A DNA stretch of 64,000 bases from the NCBI GenBank assembly GCA_016931895.1, contig JAFGDY010000030.1, positions 1 to 64,000 on the forward strand. The letters are read 5' to 3'. Of the stretch, positions 16,284-24,357 are shown piece after piece. The stretch comes from Anaerolineae bacterium. Lineage in GTDB: Bacteria; Chloroflexota; Anaerolineae; 4572-78; J111. How positions within the stretch are numbered: the stretch's first letter is position 1; every line of letters begins with the position of its first letter. The position numbers and the translations under genes were made by a program. The notes beneath the pieces were generated by a model. The model made no database searches, was not told the origin of the DNA, and worked only from the letters and a program-made list of their open reading frames with translations.

Positions 16284-18566
16284 TCAATGGGATATTGGGG
16301 GTAATGCTAATGCGCTCAAATTGGCCTTTTTGAAAAAATGGCGGTAGGCGGCTGTTTCGTCCAGGGTGGCTTTGAGCATCTGTTCCACGGTAATTGTGTT
16401 TTCGGTGGGAGGCTGCTGCTCGGCGCGCAGCACCAATCGTTCATCTTCCTCAACCATGATTGCCAGTTTGCCCTGGGCCGCTAGCCAGTTGAGGCCCAGC
16501 CGGGCGGTGACGATTCGCTGCCCTAACGCAGCGGCTAAATCTTCCAGATTAACTTCACCCGCTTTGTGGCTGAGGGCAAACTTGATTAGCCCCAGCAGTT
16601 GTTTGACAAATAAAGGGAAGGCGTCAAACGGCCCGGGCTGCCCCACCGCAAAAATCTGCCGGGGCCGGACCGTGGCCAGGGCCTGTTGCAAAATGTCCTG
16701 CCCTGGCGGGGCGGTCCAGATAACCAATGTGTCGGCGGGGTGAAGTTGCCGGCGCGAGGCAAAGGAAAGCGGGGGCATGGCCACGCCTTCAGCCCAAATG
16801 AGGGGCGCGGCCAGTTGCGCCACTTTGGCCGCAACGTTGGCCATGTCTCGCCAATCAATACATTCCGGTGGAGAAACCGGGGCAGGGGGCTGCCATTCTC
16901 TGGCGGCCAGCCATTCCACTTGCACCGTGCCGTCGCCCTTAAAATCATCGGAGCTGAGGGTGAAGGCCAGGTCAAAAACGCCCTGGGGAGAGCGTTCCGC
17001 CGCGCCGCCCCACCAGATAACGTCTTGTTGTTGGCCGGTCTCATCCTGGACCACCAGGCGTTTGTGGGTACCCGCTTTGCCAAAGGTAGTTTCCTCAACC
17101 ATACGCAGCCCCCGGCAGCCCAGTTGCACGGGCGGATTGCCTGCCCCAAAGGGGGCCAGCCGTTGGATGGTGGCCAATAACTCGCCTGAAATTTGGGGCA
17201 GTTGGATCAGCGCGTCAAGGGTGATAGTTTTTTCCAGGGCGGTTTGACAATCGGCCAGGGCCGCGGAAAGTCCCCGCCGGAAGTCAACAATATTTTCCGG
17301 CGCAATAGCCAGCCCGGCAGCCAGGGGATGTCCGCCAAAGCTGGTCAAAAGATGGGCCTGGATTTTAAGGGCCTGGTGAATATCGCAGCCGGGCACGGAA
17401 CGGGCCGAGCCGCGCCCCAGGCCGTCGGGTCGGAGGGCGATGAGAATAGCGGGTTTGCCGTACTGGTCAACCAGGCGATTGGCGGCAATGCCGATTACGC
17501 CCGGATGCCAGTCGGCGGCGGCCAGCACAAGGGCGTTGTATTCGGCCAGGGCAGGGGTATCCTCAATCAAACTGAGGGCCTGCATCACCACCCGGTCCAC
17601 CAGCATTTTGCGCCGGTCGTTCAGGGCCTCCAGTTGCAGGGCAATGATGCGGGCGCGGGCGCGGTTGGCGGTGGTGAGCAGTTCAATGGCCAGGTTGGCG
17701 TCGCCCAGGCGGCCCAGGGCATTGAGGCGGGGGGCCAGCCAAAAGCCGATGTGGTCTGCGGTGAGGCGGTTGGTTTTGAGATTGGCGTTTTCAACGATGG
17801 CTTGCAGGCCGGGGCGGGGCGTGTTTGGCAAAACCGCCAGGCCTTTTTGCAAAAGATAGCGGGTGTCGCCGGTTTGGGGGGCCACGTCGGCCACAATGCC
17901 CAGCGCCACTAAATCCAGCAGTGTTTCGCTTTCTGCGGCCCGGCGGTGGGATTTGTAAAGCGCCTCGGCTACTTTGTAGGCCACGCCCACGCCGGGCAGG
18001 TGGTACAGGGGATGTTCCGGCGGCAATCGTTTGGGGTTGATGACGGCCTGGGCGGGCGGCAGCATTTCCGGTAAATCGTGGTGGTCGGTGATGATCACGC
18101 CGGTTCCGGCAGCCAGGGCCACGTTCACGGCCTGGTGGGCGGAAATGCCGGTGTCGCAGGTGAGGATCAGTTTGACCCCCTGCGCCAATATCCGTTCCAG
18201 GGCGGAAATTTTGAGGCCGTGCGACTCGGTGAGGCGGTTGGGAATGTAGGAGGTGACGTTGGCCCCCAAATCCTTAAGCGTGGAGACAAGCAGCGCAGTG
18301 GCGGTTTGACCGTCCACGTCAAAATCGCCCCAAACGCAGATGAGGTCTTGCTGGTTAATGGCCTGGTTGAGCCGGGCAATCGCGGCGTCCAGATCAGGCA
18401 AATCGTAAGGGGAAGCCGGTTCGTAAGCGTCGGGGTCAAGAAAAGCGCGGGCCTGGTCAACGGAGGCGATCCCGCGCTGGGCGAGCAGTTGAGCCAGGAG
18501 AGGATCGCCGGTAAAATCAAGCAGTTCTTGAGGAATATTTGGCTGGGGCAGCAGTTGCCAGTTCAA
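16284..18566 (-). CDS. recJ: single-stranded-DNA-specific exonuclease RecJ
   Basis: 760 residues. DHH-family phosphoesterase core: VWGDFDVDGQTATALL (metal-binding Asp residues, about 80), LTCDTGISAH, IITDHHDLPE (the DHH motif, about 160), INPKRLPPEHPLYHLPGVGVAYK, then the DHHA1 part with ADWHPGVIGIAANRLVDQYGKPAI and GRGSARSVPG, GGHPLAAGLAI. It degrades single-stranded DNA 5' to 3' in recombination and base-excision repair. It is longer than E. coli RecJ (about 575) because of a C-terminal extension of unknown role. The TTG start overlaps the TGA of the upstream nuclease gene (TTGA) with GGAG 8 bases before, so it is translationally coupled. Confidence 0.95.
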   Translation of the reverse strand: MNWQLLPQPNIPQELLDFTGDPLLAQLLAQRGIASVDQARAFLDPDAYEPASPYDLPDLDAAIARLNQAINQQDLICVWGDFDVDGQTATALLVSTLKDLGANVTSYIPNRLTESHGLKISALERILAQGVKLILTCDTGISAHQAVNVALAAGTGVIITDHHDLPEMLPPAQAVINPKRLPPEHPLYHLPGVGVAYKVAEALYKSHRRAAESETLLDLVALGIVADVAPQTGDTRYLLQKGLAVLPNTPRPGLQAIVENANLKTNRLTADHIGFWLAPRLNALGRLGDANLAIELLTTANRARARIIALQLEALNDRRKMLVDRVVMQALSLIEDTPALAEYNALVLAAADWHPGVIGIAANRLVDQYGKPAILIALRPDGLGRGSARSVPGCDIHQALKIQAHLLTSFGGHPLAAGLAIAPENIVDFRRGLSAALADCQTALEKTITLDALIQLPQISGELLATIQRLAPFGAGNPPVQLGCRGLRMVEETTFGKAGTHKRLVVQDETGQQQDVIWWGGAAERSPQGVFDLAFTLSSDDFKGDGTVQVEWLAAREWQPPAPVSPPECIDWRDMANVAAKVAQLAAPLIWAEGVAMPPLSFASRRQLHPADTLVIWTAPPGQDILQQALATVRPRQIFAVGQPGPFDAFPLFVKQLLGLIKFALSHKAGEVNLEDLAAALGQRIVTARLGLNWLAAQGKLAIMVEEDERLVLRAEQQPPTENTITVEQMLKATLDETAAYRHFFKKANLSALALPPISH

Positions 18567-19399
18567 AATTCAATCTCCGCCACCTGGTCCCAATCTAGGG
18601 CTAACACATCCACGGTTTCTTGCAGTTCTTCCGGCAGTTCCACCAGCGGCCCGGCTTTGTCGCCCCGGTCGCAGAAAGAGCGGTAGATACAGTAATGACA
18701 AGGCGCTTGATCTTCCACCAGGGGAAAGTTATCCCTGGTGGCGGCACTTTTGACCTGTTCAACGAGGTCGCTCAAAAATTGCTCGTCTCGCCGAAGCATT
18801 TGGGGGCTATAGTCAAATATTTCCGGTTCGTCCGGGGCTTGAGGATACCAGTACATCATTTTGATGACCGCCGGGTCAATGGGCCGGCCCCGGTTGAAGG
18901 CTGCTCCGGCCATTGCCAGCACGTAAAGATACACGCGGGTTTGCATGCGCCGGGCCAGGGAATCGGGGGCGGGCTTGCGTCCTGTGGTTTTCCAGTCAAT
19001 CAACAGAAATACGCCGTCGGGCTGCGCGGCCAACAGGTCAAAGCGGGCCAAAAGCCGATAGCCACCCAGGGGGGTGGAGAGGGTCAGCTCGGGATAGGTT
19101 TTGGCTTGATTTAAGGCGGGGCGGTGATCCAGGTAATTCTGCCACCAAATTTTGAGTTCCGGCTCGGCGGCGGTTAACGTGCGGTTGAGGGTATCCTCAG
19201 CGATACCAAGCAGATGTTGGTGCACCAGGCGATGAAAGTCGGCGCCAAGGCGGGCCAGGCGTTCCACTTCTTGCGCCGGCTCGGCCTCGCTGGCCGGCCA
19301 GCTTAGCTGCTGCAAGTAGCGCAGTTCAAAACGGCGAGCGCAGGTTTCAAAATCTTGCAGGCTGGATTGGCTGAATTGGAAGTTTTTGGGTAGGGACAT
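18563..19399 (-). CDS. PD-(D/E)XK nuclease with Cas4/AddB-like Fe-S cluster
   Basis: 278 residues from the ATG at 19399; an upstream frame extension overlaps the preceding membrane-protein gene and is not credible. Four Cys are arranged as in the iron-staple nucleases of AddB and Cas4: Cys20 (FETCARRF) and Cys234, 237, 243 (CHYCIYRSFC). Between them is the nuclease core with an Asp in LLARFDLL and LLIDWKTTG (the D...D-x-K pattern, about 120-145). Such a domain is normally fused to AddB/AdnB helicases; here it is a separate polypeptide placed in one operon with two UvrD-type helicases and RecJ, so it is probably the nuclease of a split end-processing complex. It is not next to any CRISPR array. 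Confidence 0.85.
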   Translation of the reverse strand: MSLPKNFQFSQSSLQDFETCARRFELRYLQQLSWPASEAEPAQEVERLARLGADFHRLVHQHLLGIAEDTLNRTLTAAEPELKIWWQNYLDHRPALNQAKTYPELTLSTPLGGYRLLARFDLLAAQPDGVFLLIDWKTTGRKPAPDSLARRMQTRVYLYVLAMAGAAFNRGRPIDPAVIKMMYWYPQAPDEPEIFDYSPQMLRRDEQFLSDLVEQVKSAATRDNFPLVEDQAPCHYCIYRSFCDRGDKAGPLVELPEELQETVDVLALDWDQVAEIEF

Positions 19400-19406
19400 T
19401 TTTTTC

Positions 19407-19841
19407 TCAAGCGCGGGCAAAACTAATAATGGTGCGAATAATAGCGTAAAGAGCCACAACCATGAGGAGACCCGCAACCAATTTGCTTTCGATGCCAAAC
19501 CACAAGGCCATAGGGCCAAACAAGAATAGCCCCAACATGCCGCCGAGGGCCAGGAGAATGGGTAACACCGATTGCCATTGACCTGCTTGAACCGCTGCCT
19601 TGATGTCGGCAAAACTGAACGTGGCTTCGCTTTTTAGGCCTGTTGCTTTTCCTTTGAAATCTGTGCCCAGAATTACCTCGTTTTTTGTTAAGTCATCTCT
19701 CATCATATCGGCTACCATTTTTTTGCCGACCTCTTCCTTGTTGCGCCGTTGGGTTTGACCACTGGTTGCCAGTGTCCAGACCATGCCGGCAATTAAAATG
19801 ATGATGCTCAAAATTGTTAAACCAAGAAATAACCAAAACAT
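19407..19841 (-). CDS. small membrane protein of unknown function
   Basis: 144 residues with three likely membrane segments: one at the N-terminus (FWLFLGLTILSIIILIAGMVW), then a soluble stretch of about 65 residues (QTQRRNKEEVGKK ... FSFADIKAAVQAGQW), then two close together at the C-terminus (LPILLALGGMLGLFLFGPM and LVAGLLMVVALYAIIRTII). A strong GGAGG site precedes the ATG. It sits between the helicase and nuclease genes, 7 bp upstream of the latter. I do not recognise the family. Confidence 0.7.
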   Translation of the reverse strand: MFWLFLGLTILSIIILIAGMVWTLATSGQTQRRNKEEVGKKMVADMMRDDLTKNEVILGTDFKGKATGLKSEATFSFADIKAAVQAGQWQSVLPILLALGGMLGLFLFGPMALWFGIESKLVAGLLMVVALYAIIRTIISFARA

Positions 19842-19988
19842 TTTTACCTCCTACAAGGGCGGTTTCCTTTCCCAAATTATTGAAAGGATACTACACAACC
19901 AATAAAAAGGAAAACTCCCCGCCACTGATAAAAAATGCCGACAGGCCCAAAACAGCCGCGCGTGTTGCGCAAGGTGAGAATTTTAAGT

Positions 19989-22322
19989 TTATGCCTTTTT
20001 TTGAGTTTCTGCCCACCATGTTTGCAAGGCCACAAACGGGATGGCCGGTTGGTTGTCCGGTTTGTTTTGATACTGCTGGCCTCTATTCCAGGTGACCACC
20101 AATTCCTGCTTGGCCCGGGTTAAGCCGACAAAAAAGAGCCGCAGCCGTTCCCGAACCAGGTCCAGGCGAGCTTGTTCGGTGGCCATGCCCTCAACGTAAC
20201 TTTCCTGATCAACCAGCGTCTCCAATTGGGCCAGGATTTCGGCTTCCAGGTTGAGCGAATCGCGCACAAACCACTTTTCAGAAAAGTAAGTGTCTTGCGG
20301 CTCGCCGGAGGGAAAACTGTAGTTGTTTAGCCCCATCAGGTAAACCCGGTCCCACTCCAGGCCTTTGGCCCGATGCATGGTGGAAACCGTGACCTTGCCC
20401 GGCGGCGGCTCAAAGCCCAGCGCGTCTTCATCAAAGCCCAAAAAACGGCGCTGGTTGCGGGCAATTTCGGCCAGGCTTTCCACAAATTCGGGCAGGCGAT
20501 AATCTGGATATTCTGCGGCCATCCGGCGCAGTACTACGGCAAATTTGTGGGCCAGGGCCAGGTCGGCGGGATGGTCGAACAAATCCTGGGCCAGCAGCAG
20601 GATGAGCTGGTCAATGGGGAGGATGGCGGCGGCCTGCCAACGGCGAACAAGAGCGCGAAATTCTGTTAAAATTGTGAGTGGTGAATGGTGAATGGTGAAT
20701 TGTGAATGAGACTCTTGATTCTCGTCGGTATCGGCTGCTTCGCCGTCTCGCTGATTTGCTAACCCCTCCACCTGTCGGACTAATTCATCTGTTCCAAGTT
20801 CATCCAGCCAATCCTGGCCAGGCCGGGGCCACAGATAATCCTCCAACCGGCCGCAGTTTTGGATGGCCTTTTCGACCCACTCAAAAATGGGCTGGAGGTC
20901 TTCCAGGTCCCAGTCGTGCCGCTTCCACACGCGAAACACGGTGGCTAACTGGCGAGAGTCGGTGGGGCGGGCCAGGTATTTGAGCACGTTGCCCAACACC
21001 CCGGCGGTGCTGCGGGTGGCGGCGGTGCTGTTGAGCAGTTCCACGTAGGGCACGTTGGCCCGGCGCAGGGCATTGGCCATGTCCACGCCGCGTTTGTTGC
21101 GGGCATCCAGCACGGCCACGGTTTTGGTGGGGTTTTCCTTGAGCCACTGTTTGACCGAACGCACGACGGCCTGGATTTCTTGCGGGGGGAGATATTTTTC
21201 GGGGCGAAAGTGAATCTGGTGGGGGTGATCGGGCGGGTTGGGTTGGGGGTCGTTGGGCGGAGTAGGTTGGATGTGCGGCAGGCTCAGGGCATTTTGGATT
21301 TCCGGGCGGGGATGTTCGGCCATGGTCCAATCAATGAGATAGTTGGCCAGTTGGATAATGCTGGCTGATGAACGACCCGATTCCGGCATGGGCAGGTCAA
21401 TTACGCCGTCTCGCTGCAAAAAGCCGCGCAAATGGGCCGGGTCGGCGGTGGTGAAGGTTTCGTAGATGGCCTGGTTGGGATCGCCTACCCGCACCCACGT
21501 GCCGGTGCGGCCCGCCAATGTTTCCAGGATCTGCTGTTGCAGCAGGCTGCTGTCCTGGGCTTCGTCTTCCAGCAGGTAGGGCCAGCGTTGTTGAAGACGG
21601 GCCAGGTAGGCGGGGTCCAACTCAATAGCTTGGGCGGCCAGGCGGATCAAATCGTCAAAGTCAACGCCGGTGCGGGCCAGCCGGTTCTGGTAGTCGCGGT
21701 AGATATCCAGGCCCAACCGGGCCAGGGGCAGGGTTTCATTTTGGCGGCGGTAGGCGTCGGCCAGTTGGTGGGGGGCAAGCTGCCGGTCTTTGGCCCGTTT
21801 GATAAAGTTTTGGGCAATGGTCAGCACCAGGTTGGGCAAGTCGTGGCGCAGGAGCGGCTCCAGGTTGATGTCTGAGAGTAAATAATCCTGGATAAGGCCG
21901 GTGTTGGCGGCCAGCCAGCTATCCACCACCTCGCGCAAAATGAGTTGGGCGGTGTGATCGTCCACAATGGCAAAATCCTGGCTAAGCCCCACCAACGAAG
22001 GCCGCTGCTGGACAATTTCGTGGGCCAGGGAGTGCAGGGTGCAGACGCGGTAGTTGAAACCGGGCAGCAGCCCTTTTTGGCGCACAAAACCGTCTACCCG
22101 GCGGCGGAAGTTATCCACGGCCGCGTTGACCAGGGTGACGATGAGCACTTCCTGGTCGTCCTCAACCCGCTGCACCAGTTCCGAGGCCAGAAAGGAGAGG
22201 ATATGCGTTTTACCGCTCCCTGGCACCGCCGACACTCCCAGCCGCACCGGGCCATTGGCGGTGAGCAGCGTGTCGAGAATTTTTTGTTGGGAGGGGCGTG
22301 GGCTGAAGGTTGGTTGGGTCAT
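19989..22322 (-). CDS. UvrD/AddA-type DNA helicase
   Basis: 777 residues, superfamily 1A helicase. Motifs: Walker A SAVPGSGKTHIL (about 31-42), motif Ia LVNAAVDNFRRRV, motif II LLEDEAQDSS (about 253), motif III GDPNQAIYETF, motif V VSTMHRAKGLEWDRVY and motif VI FFVGLTRAKQELVVTW near the C-terminus. No nuclease domain is attached. About residues 538-555 are coded by a 7-bp tandem repeat (SQFTIHHSPLTI), an apparent insertion. The ATG lies 3 bases after the stop of a TumE-like toxin gene with no clear ribosome binding site, so its expression may be coupled to that cassette. Likely partner of the AddB-like helicase and Fe-S nuclease nearby. Confidence 0.9.
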   Translation of the reverse strand: MTQPTFSPRPSQQKILDTLLTANGPVRLGVSAVPGSGKTHILSFLASELVQRVEDDQEVLIVTLVNAAVDNFRRRVDGFVRQKGLLPGFNYRVCTLHSLAHEIVQQRPSLVGLSQDFAIVDDHTAQLILREVVDSWLAANTGLIQDYLLSDINLEPLLRHDLPNLVLTIAQNFIKRAKDRQLAPHQLADAYRRQNETLPLARLGLDIYRDYQNRLARTGVDFDDLIRLAAQAIELDPAYLARLQQRWPYLLEDEAQDSSLLQQQILETLAGRTGTWVRVGDPNQAIYETFTTADPAHLRGFLQRDGVIDLPMPESGRSSASIIQLANYLIDWTMAEHPRPEIQNALSLPHIQPTPPNDPQPNPPDHPHQIHFRPEKYLPPQEIQAVVRSVKQWLKENPTKTVAVLDARNKRGVDMANALRRANVPYVELLNSTAATRSTAGVLGNVLKYLARPTDSRQLATVFRVWKRHDWDLEDLQPIFEWVEKAIQNCGRLEDYLWPRPGQDWLDELGTDELVRQVEGLANQRDGEAADTDENQESHSQFTIHHSPLTILTEFRALVRRWQAAAILPIDQLILLLAQDLFDHPADLALAHKFAVVLRRMAAEYPDYRLPEFVESLAEIARNQRRFLGFDEDALGFEPPPGKVTVSTMHRAKGLEWDRVYLMGLNNYSFPSGEPQDTYFSEKWFVRDSLNLEAEILAQLETLVDQESYVEGMATEQARLDLVRERLRLFFVGLTRAKQELVVTWNRGQQYQNKPDNQPAIPFVALQTWWAETQKKA
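20671..20709. repeat. heptanucleotide tandem repeat inside the helicase gene
   Basis: Units GTGAGTG, GTGAATG (three), GTGAATT-like on the plus strand with a 7-bp period. It is read on the minus strand as a heptapeptide-type sequence and keeps the frame open. Confidence 0.75.
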
Positions 22323-22325
22323 TTT

Positions 22326-22715
22326 CTATGGCAATTGAACTAGCTGCTCAATTTCGTTCAGTACAGTTGCCAAATCAGACGCAGATGAAGCAATAATATT
22401 ATCTTCGTGTCCCTCGTGTTTGTGATGAGGATAGGTAGGAAGATTCAATTTCCGATGATGCCCCGTGTTGTCATAGCGAAAAATCAGTTTATTGGTAGCA
22501 TCCATGTAATGATAGACATACATCAAACGGTCAATGGTGGTTTCAACATCAAGGAATTCTCGCAGGTGTAAGATTGAACCATCTACAAAATAAAGCTCAC
22601 CGTGAATAAAGCCTTCGTGGGTGGTTCGTTTATCATAGGTGATGTTGGACGATTGGACGACAAGGCAAGACTCAATGGTATCCTGTAACTGCTGGAAGTA
22701 GGTTTCAATTCGCAA
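22326..22715 (-). CDS. TumE-like toxin (DUF6516 family)
   Basis: 129 residues. The pattern HGELYFVDGSILHLREFLDVETTIDRLMYVYHYMDATNKLIFRYDNTGHHRKLNLPTYPHH follows the family called DUF6516 or TumE: a G-x-L-x-F-x-D-G-S-x-L start, Y-x-Y-H-Y, F-R-Y-D-N and a late P-x-H-x-H. In the experimentally described TumA/TumE pair this protein is the toxin. The gene overlaps the antitoxin-like gene by 11 bp. Assignment is by pattern recall; the catalytic activity is not known to me. The helicase gene begins 3 bases after its stop. Confidence 0.7.
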   Translation of the reverse strand: MRIETYFQQLQDTIESCLVVQSSNITYDKRTTHEGFIHGELYFVDGSILHLREFLDVETTIDRLMYVYHYMDATNKLIFRYDNTGHHRKLNLPTYPHHKHEGHEDNIIASSASDLATVLNEIEQLVQLP

Positions 22716-22995
22716 ATTTGATTCCTCGCAATGTCTCTGCCTTTTCTCGCAACCGGTTTAGAAGTCGATATTCACCAATCCATTCAGCAAGTTCTAACGT
22801 TTCTTCAAGTTCATCATTCTCAAAGCGGCGGATAAATTCATCTGTCAGTAATTCGTATTTGGTTTCGAATTTGTGGAGTCGATCTTCTGTTCGTCTGATA
22901 CTTGCTTCCAGTAAACGTAATTCATTGGCCAGCGCCGCTTCAACTAGAGGTTTTAAGGGATGCTGATGTGCGGAAACCAGTGTTAGTTCGCTCAT
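22705..22995 (-). CDS. TumA-like antitoxin
   Basis: 96 residues, almost entirely charged alpha-helix (VEAALANELRLLEASIRRTEDRLHKFETKYELLTDEFIRRFENDEL), with a short C-terminal part (WIGEYRLLNRLREKAETLRGIKF). This size, helical composition and position directly before and overlapping a TumE-like gene fit the antitoxin of that system. No DNA-binding motif is evident. Confidence 0.65.
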   Translation of the reverse strand: MSELTLVSAHQHPLKPLVEAALANELRLLEASIRRTEDRLHKFETKYELLTDEFIRRFENDELEETLELAEWIGEYRLLNRLREKAETLRGIKFAN

Positions 22996-23134
22996 TTAAG
23001 CCTCTCTGTCTGTATACTCACTTGGGCATTTAATTGTTTGTACACGAGATTATACCATACAAGATTGTTTTTCTTTCTCACTACCCGACATTTGAGCCGA
23101 TTACCCTCCCGCAGGTTTAAGAATGGAACATAAT

Positions 23135-23533
23135 TTAGTGCAACTGAATATTTATTTTCAGCCAATCCACAAAGGCTGCAAAAGTTATTTCATTAGTCAG
23201 AGATAATAGAGTTTTATTGTTCTGATGGAGATGCGGTACGTGTTCACCAGCATGTTCTGCCCCAATCTGGCCATACTTTAGCCGAATGGCGCGTGGGTCA
23301 GGCTCATTGTCGAAGCCAGCCTCAACCCAATCTCCGCGTAAAATATAGTATCGGTATTTTCGCAATTCATCACTAAACAGTTCGGTAACGAATATGCGAT
23401 ATACATCGTATTTGGCCTGAAGACGCAAAATGGCCCGTTTAGGGGTAAAATCAGTCACATACTCGACTTGCTCAAATGTTGACTCAGCCAGCGTGATTAT
23501 GTTAGTAAAAGCGTCTGTAATTGCTGCGTCCAA
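23135..23533 (-). CDS. second DUF6516/TumE-like toxin
   Basis: 132 residues from a TTG overlapping the 3' end of the preceding gene; no internal Met exists, so the exact start is uncertain. It shares the pattern of the protein at 22326-22715 with a different subtype: LRLQAKYDVYRIFVTELFSDELRKYRYYILRGDWVEAGFDNEPDPRAIRLKYG ... HVPHLHQNN, including K-Y-x-Y-Y, G-F-D-N and P-H-x-H. It overlaps its helical partner by 37 bp, the usual toxin-antitoxin arrangement. Confidence 0.65.
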   Translation of the reverse strand: MDAAITDAFTNIITLAESTFEQVEYVTDFTPKRAILRLQAKYDVYRIFVTELFSDELRKYRYYILRGDWVEAGFDNEPDPRAIRLKYGQIGAEHAGEHVPHLHQNNKTLLSLTNEITFAAFVDWLKINIQLH

Positions 23534-23829
23534 TCTTTAATTCCCTTGTGGCAAAATTCCCAATCGGCCAGATCGATTTCCCACTGTTTACTCACATTCG
23601 TTTCTATGTGGTTGATGAATGTTTCATCTTTAGAAATGCTTTGGGCAAAAGTTGGATACTCTAGGCCATATTTATCCTGGTAGATTGCTTCTCGTCGTTT
23701 GAGTTCATCTATTTTGGTCGTGATTTGTTCGATTGTGTAGCGTTGTAGAGCCAAATCAACCGCCGTTTGCAGATCTCCCAAAGTAGTTAGTACTTCAGCA
23801 TATTTGTCTTTAACCGCAATTGTAGCCAT
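23497..23829 (-). CDS. putative antitoxin partner of the second TumE-like toxin
   Basis: 110 residues, helical and charged (VDLALQRYTIEQITTKIDELKRREAIYQDKYGLEYPTFAQSI), without recognised DNA-binding or enzymatic motifs. Its role is inferred only from its place immediately before, and overlapping, the TumE-like gene and from the parallel gene order of the pair at 22326-22995. An AATTGTAGCC start context precedes; the ribosome binding site is weak. Confidence 0.55.
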   Translation of the reverse strand: MATIAVKDKYAEVLTTLGDLQTAVDLALQRYTIEQITTKIDELKRREAIYQDKYGLEYPTFAQSISKDETFINHIETNVSKQWEIDLADWEFCHKGIKDWTQQLQTLLLT

Positions 23830-24003
23830 GAAATCACCTTTTACATTGATTGAGAGTCTTCTCTAGAAAATTTCTGACAGGTTGCCAGAGATAAAAATTA
23901 ACTTCTTAAAACAACATTTCGATAGAATTTGTGTGCCATTATACCATAAATTTACCTGACGTTGAGGTAGTTTCTCAGCTTGAGTTAATAGGCGCGATGG
24001 GTG

Positions 24004-24342
24004 TCAATTCGTTTTGTTTGCCCATAGCGAAATTCCTTCTTTACGGATATTCATCAGAAATGGGTCGAATTTTTGGCGAAGATAGGTTTTCTCTGGGATA
24101 GGAAGAATGAAGAATAAGGCATCGTATTGGTATAGAAACTCACCGGTAATGTCGCTAATGATGTTTTCCGTTTCCGGCGGTATTTTGTCCATTACCAACA
24201 AGCAGTCGTAATCAGAGTCGGGCGCAAAATCTCCCCTGGCTCTGGAACCAAAGAGGATAATTTCTTTGAGGTGGCTACCTAATTCCTCTCTCATTTTTTC
24301 TGAAAAAAGGTCCAGAATTTCTTCATTTTCTTTGATCGTCAT
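24004..24342 (-). CDS. minimal nucleotidyltransferase (MNT/MntA-type)
   Basis: 112 residues with the nucleotidyltransferase signature IILFGSRARGDFAPDSDYDCLLVMD (G-S-x-x-x-G ... S-D-x-D, about 28-50). Small proteins of this type act as antitoxins that AMPylate or otherwise modify HEPN toxins, but no HEPN gene is adjacent, so this one is an orphan. AGGAGC lies before the ATG, only 15 bp downstream of the AddB-like helicase stop, so it is co-transcribed with it. Confidence 0.85.
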   Translation of the reverse strand: MTIKENEEILDLFSEKMREELGSHLKEIILFGSRARGDFAPDSDYDCLLVMDKIPPETENIISDITGEFLYQYDALFFILPIPEKTYLRQKFDPFLMNIRKEGISLWANKTN

Positions 24343-24357
24343 CAGATGCTCCTAATT

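Noticed and set aside
18563-19399. Possible Cas4
   Set aside because: The four-Cys nuclease layout fits Cas4, but there is no CRISPR context and the helicase neighbours point to an AddB-type repair nuclease.
19400-19612. 71-residue N-terminal extension of the PD-(D/E)XK gene
   Set aside because: It overlaps the membrane-protein gene on the same strand and reads as low-quality hydrophobic sequence; the ATG at 19399 begins the conserved region.
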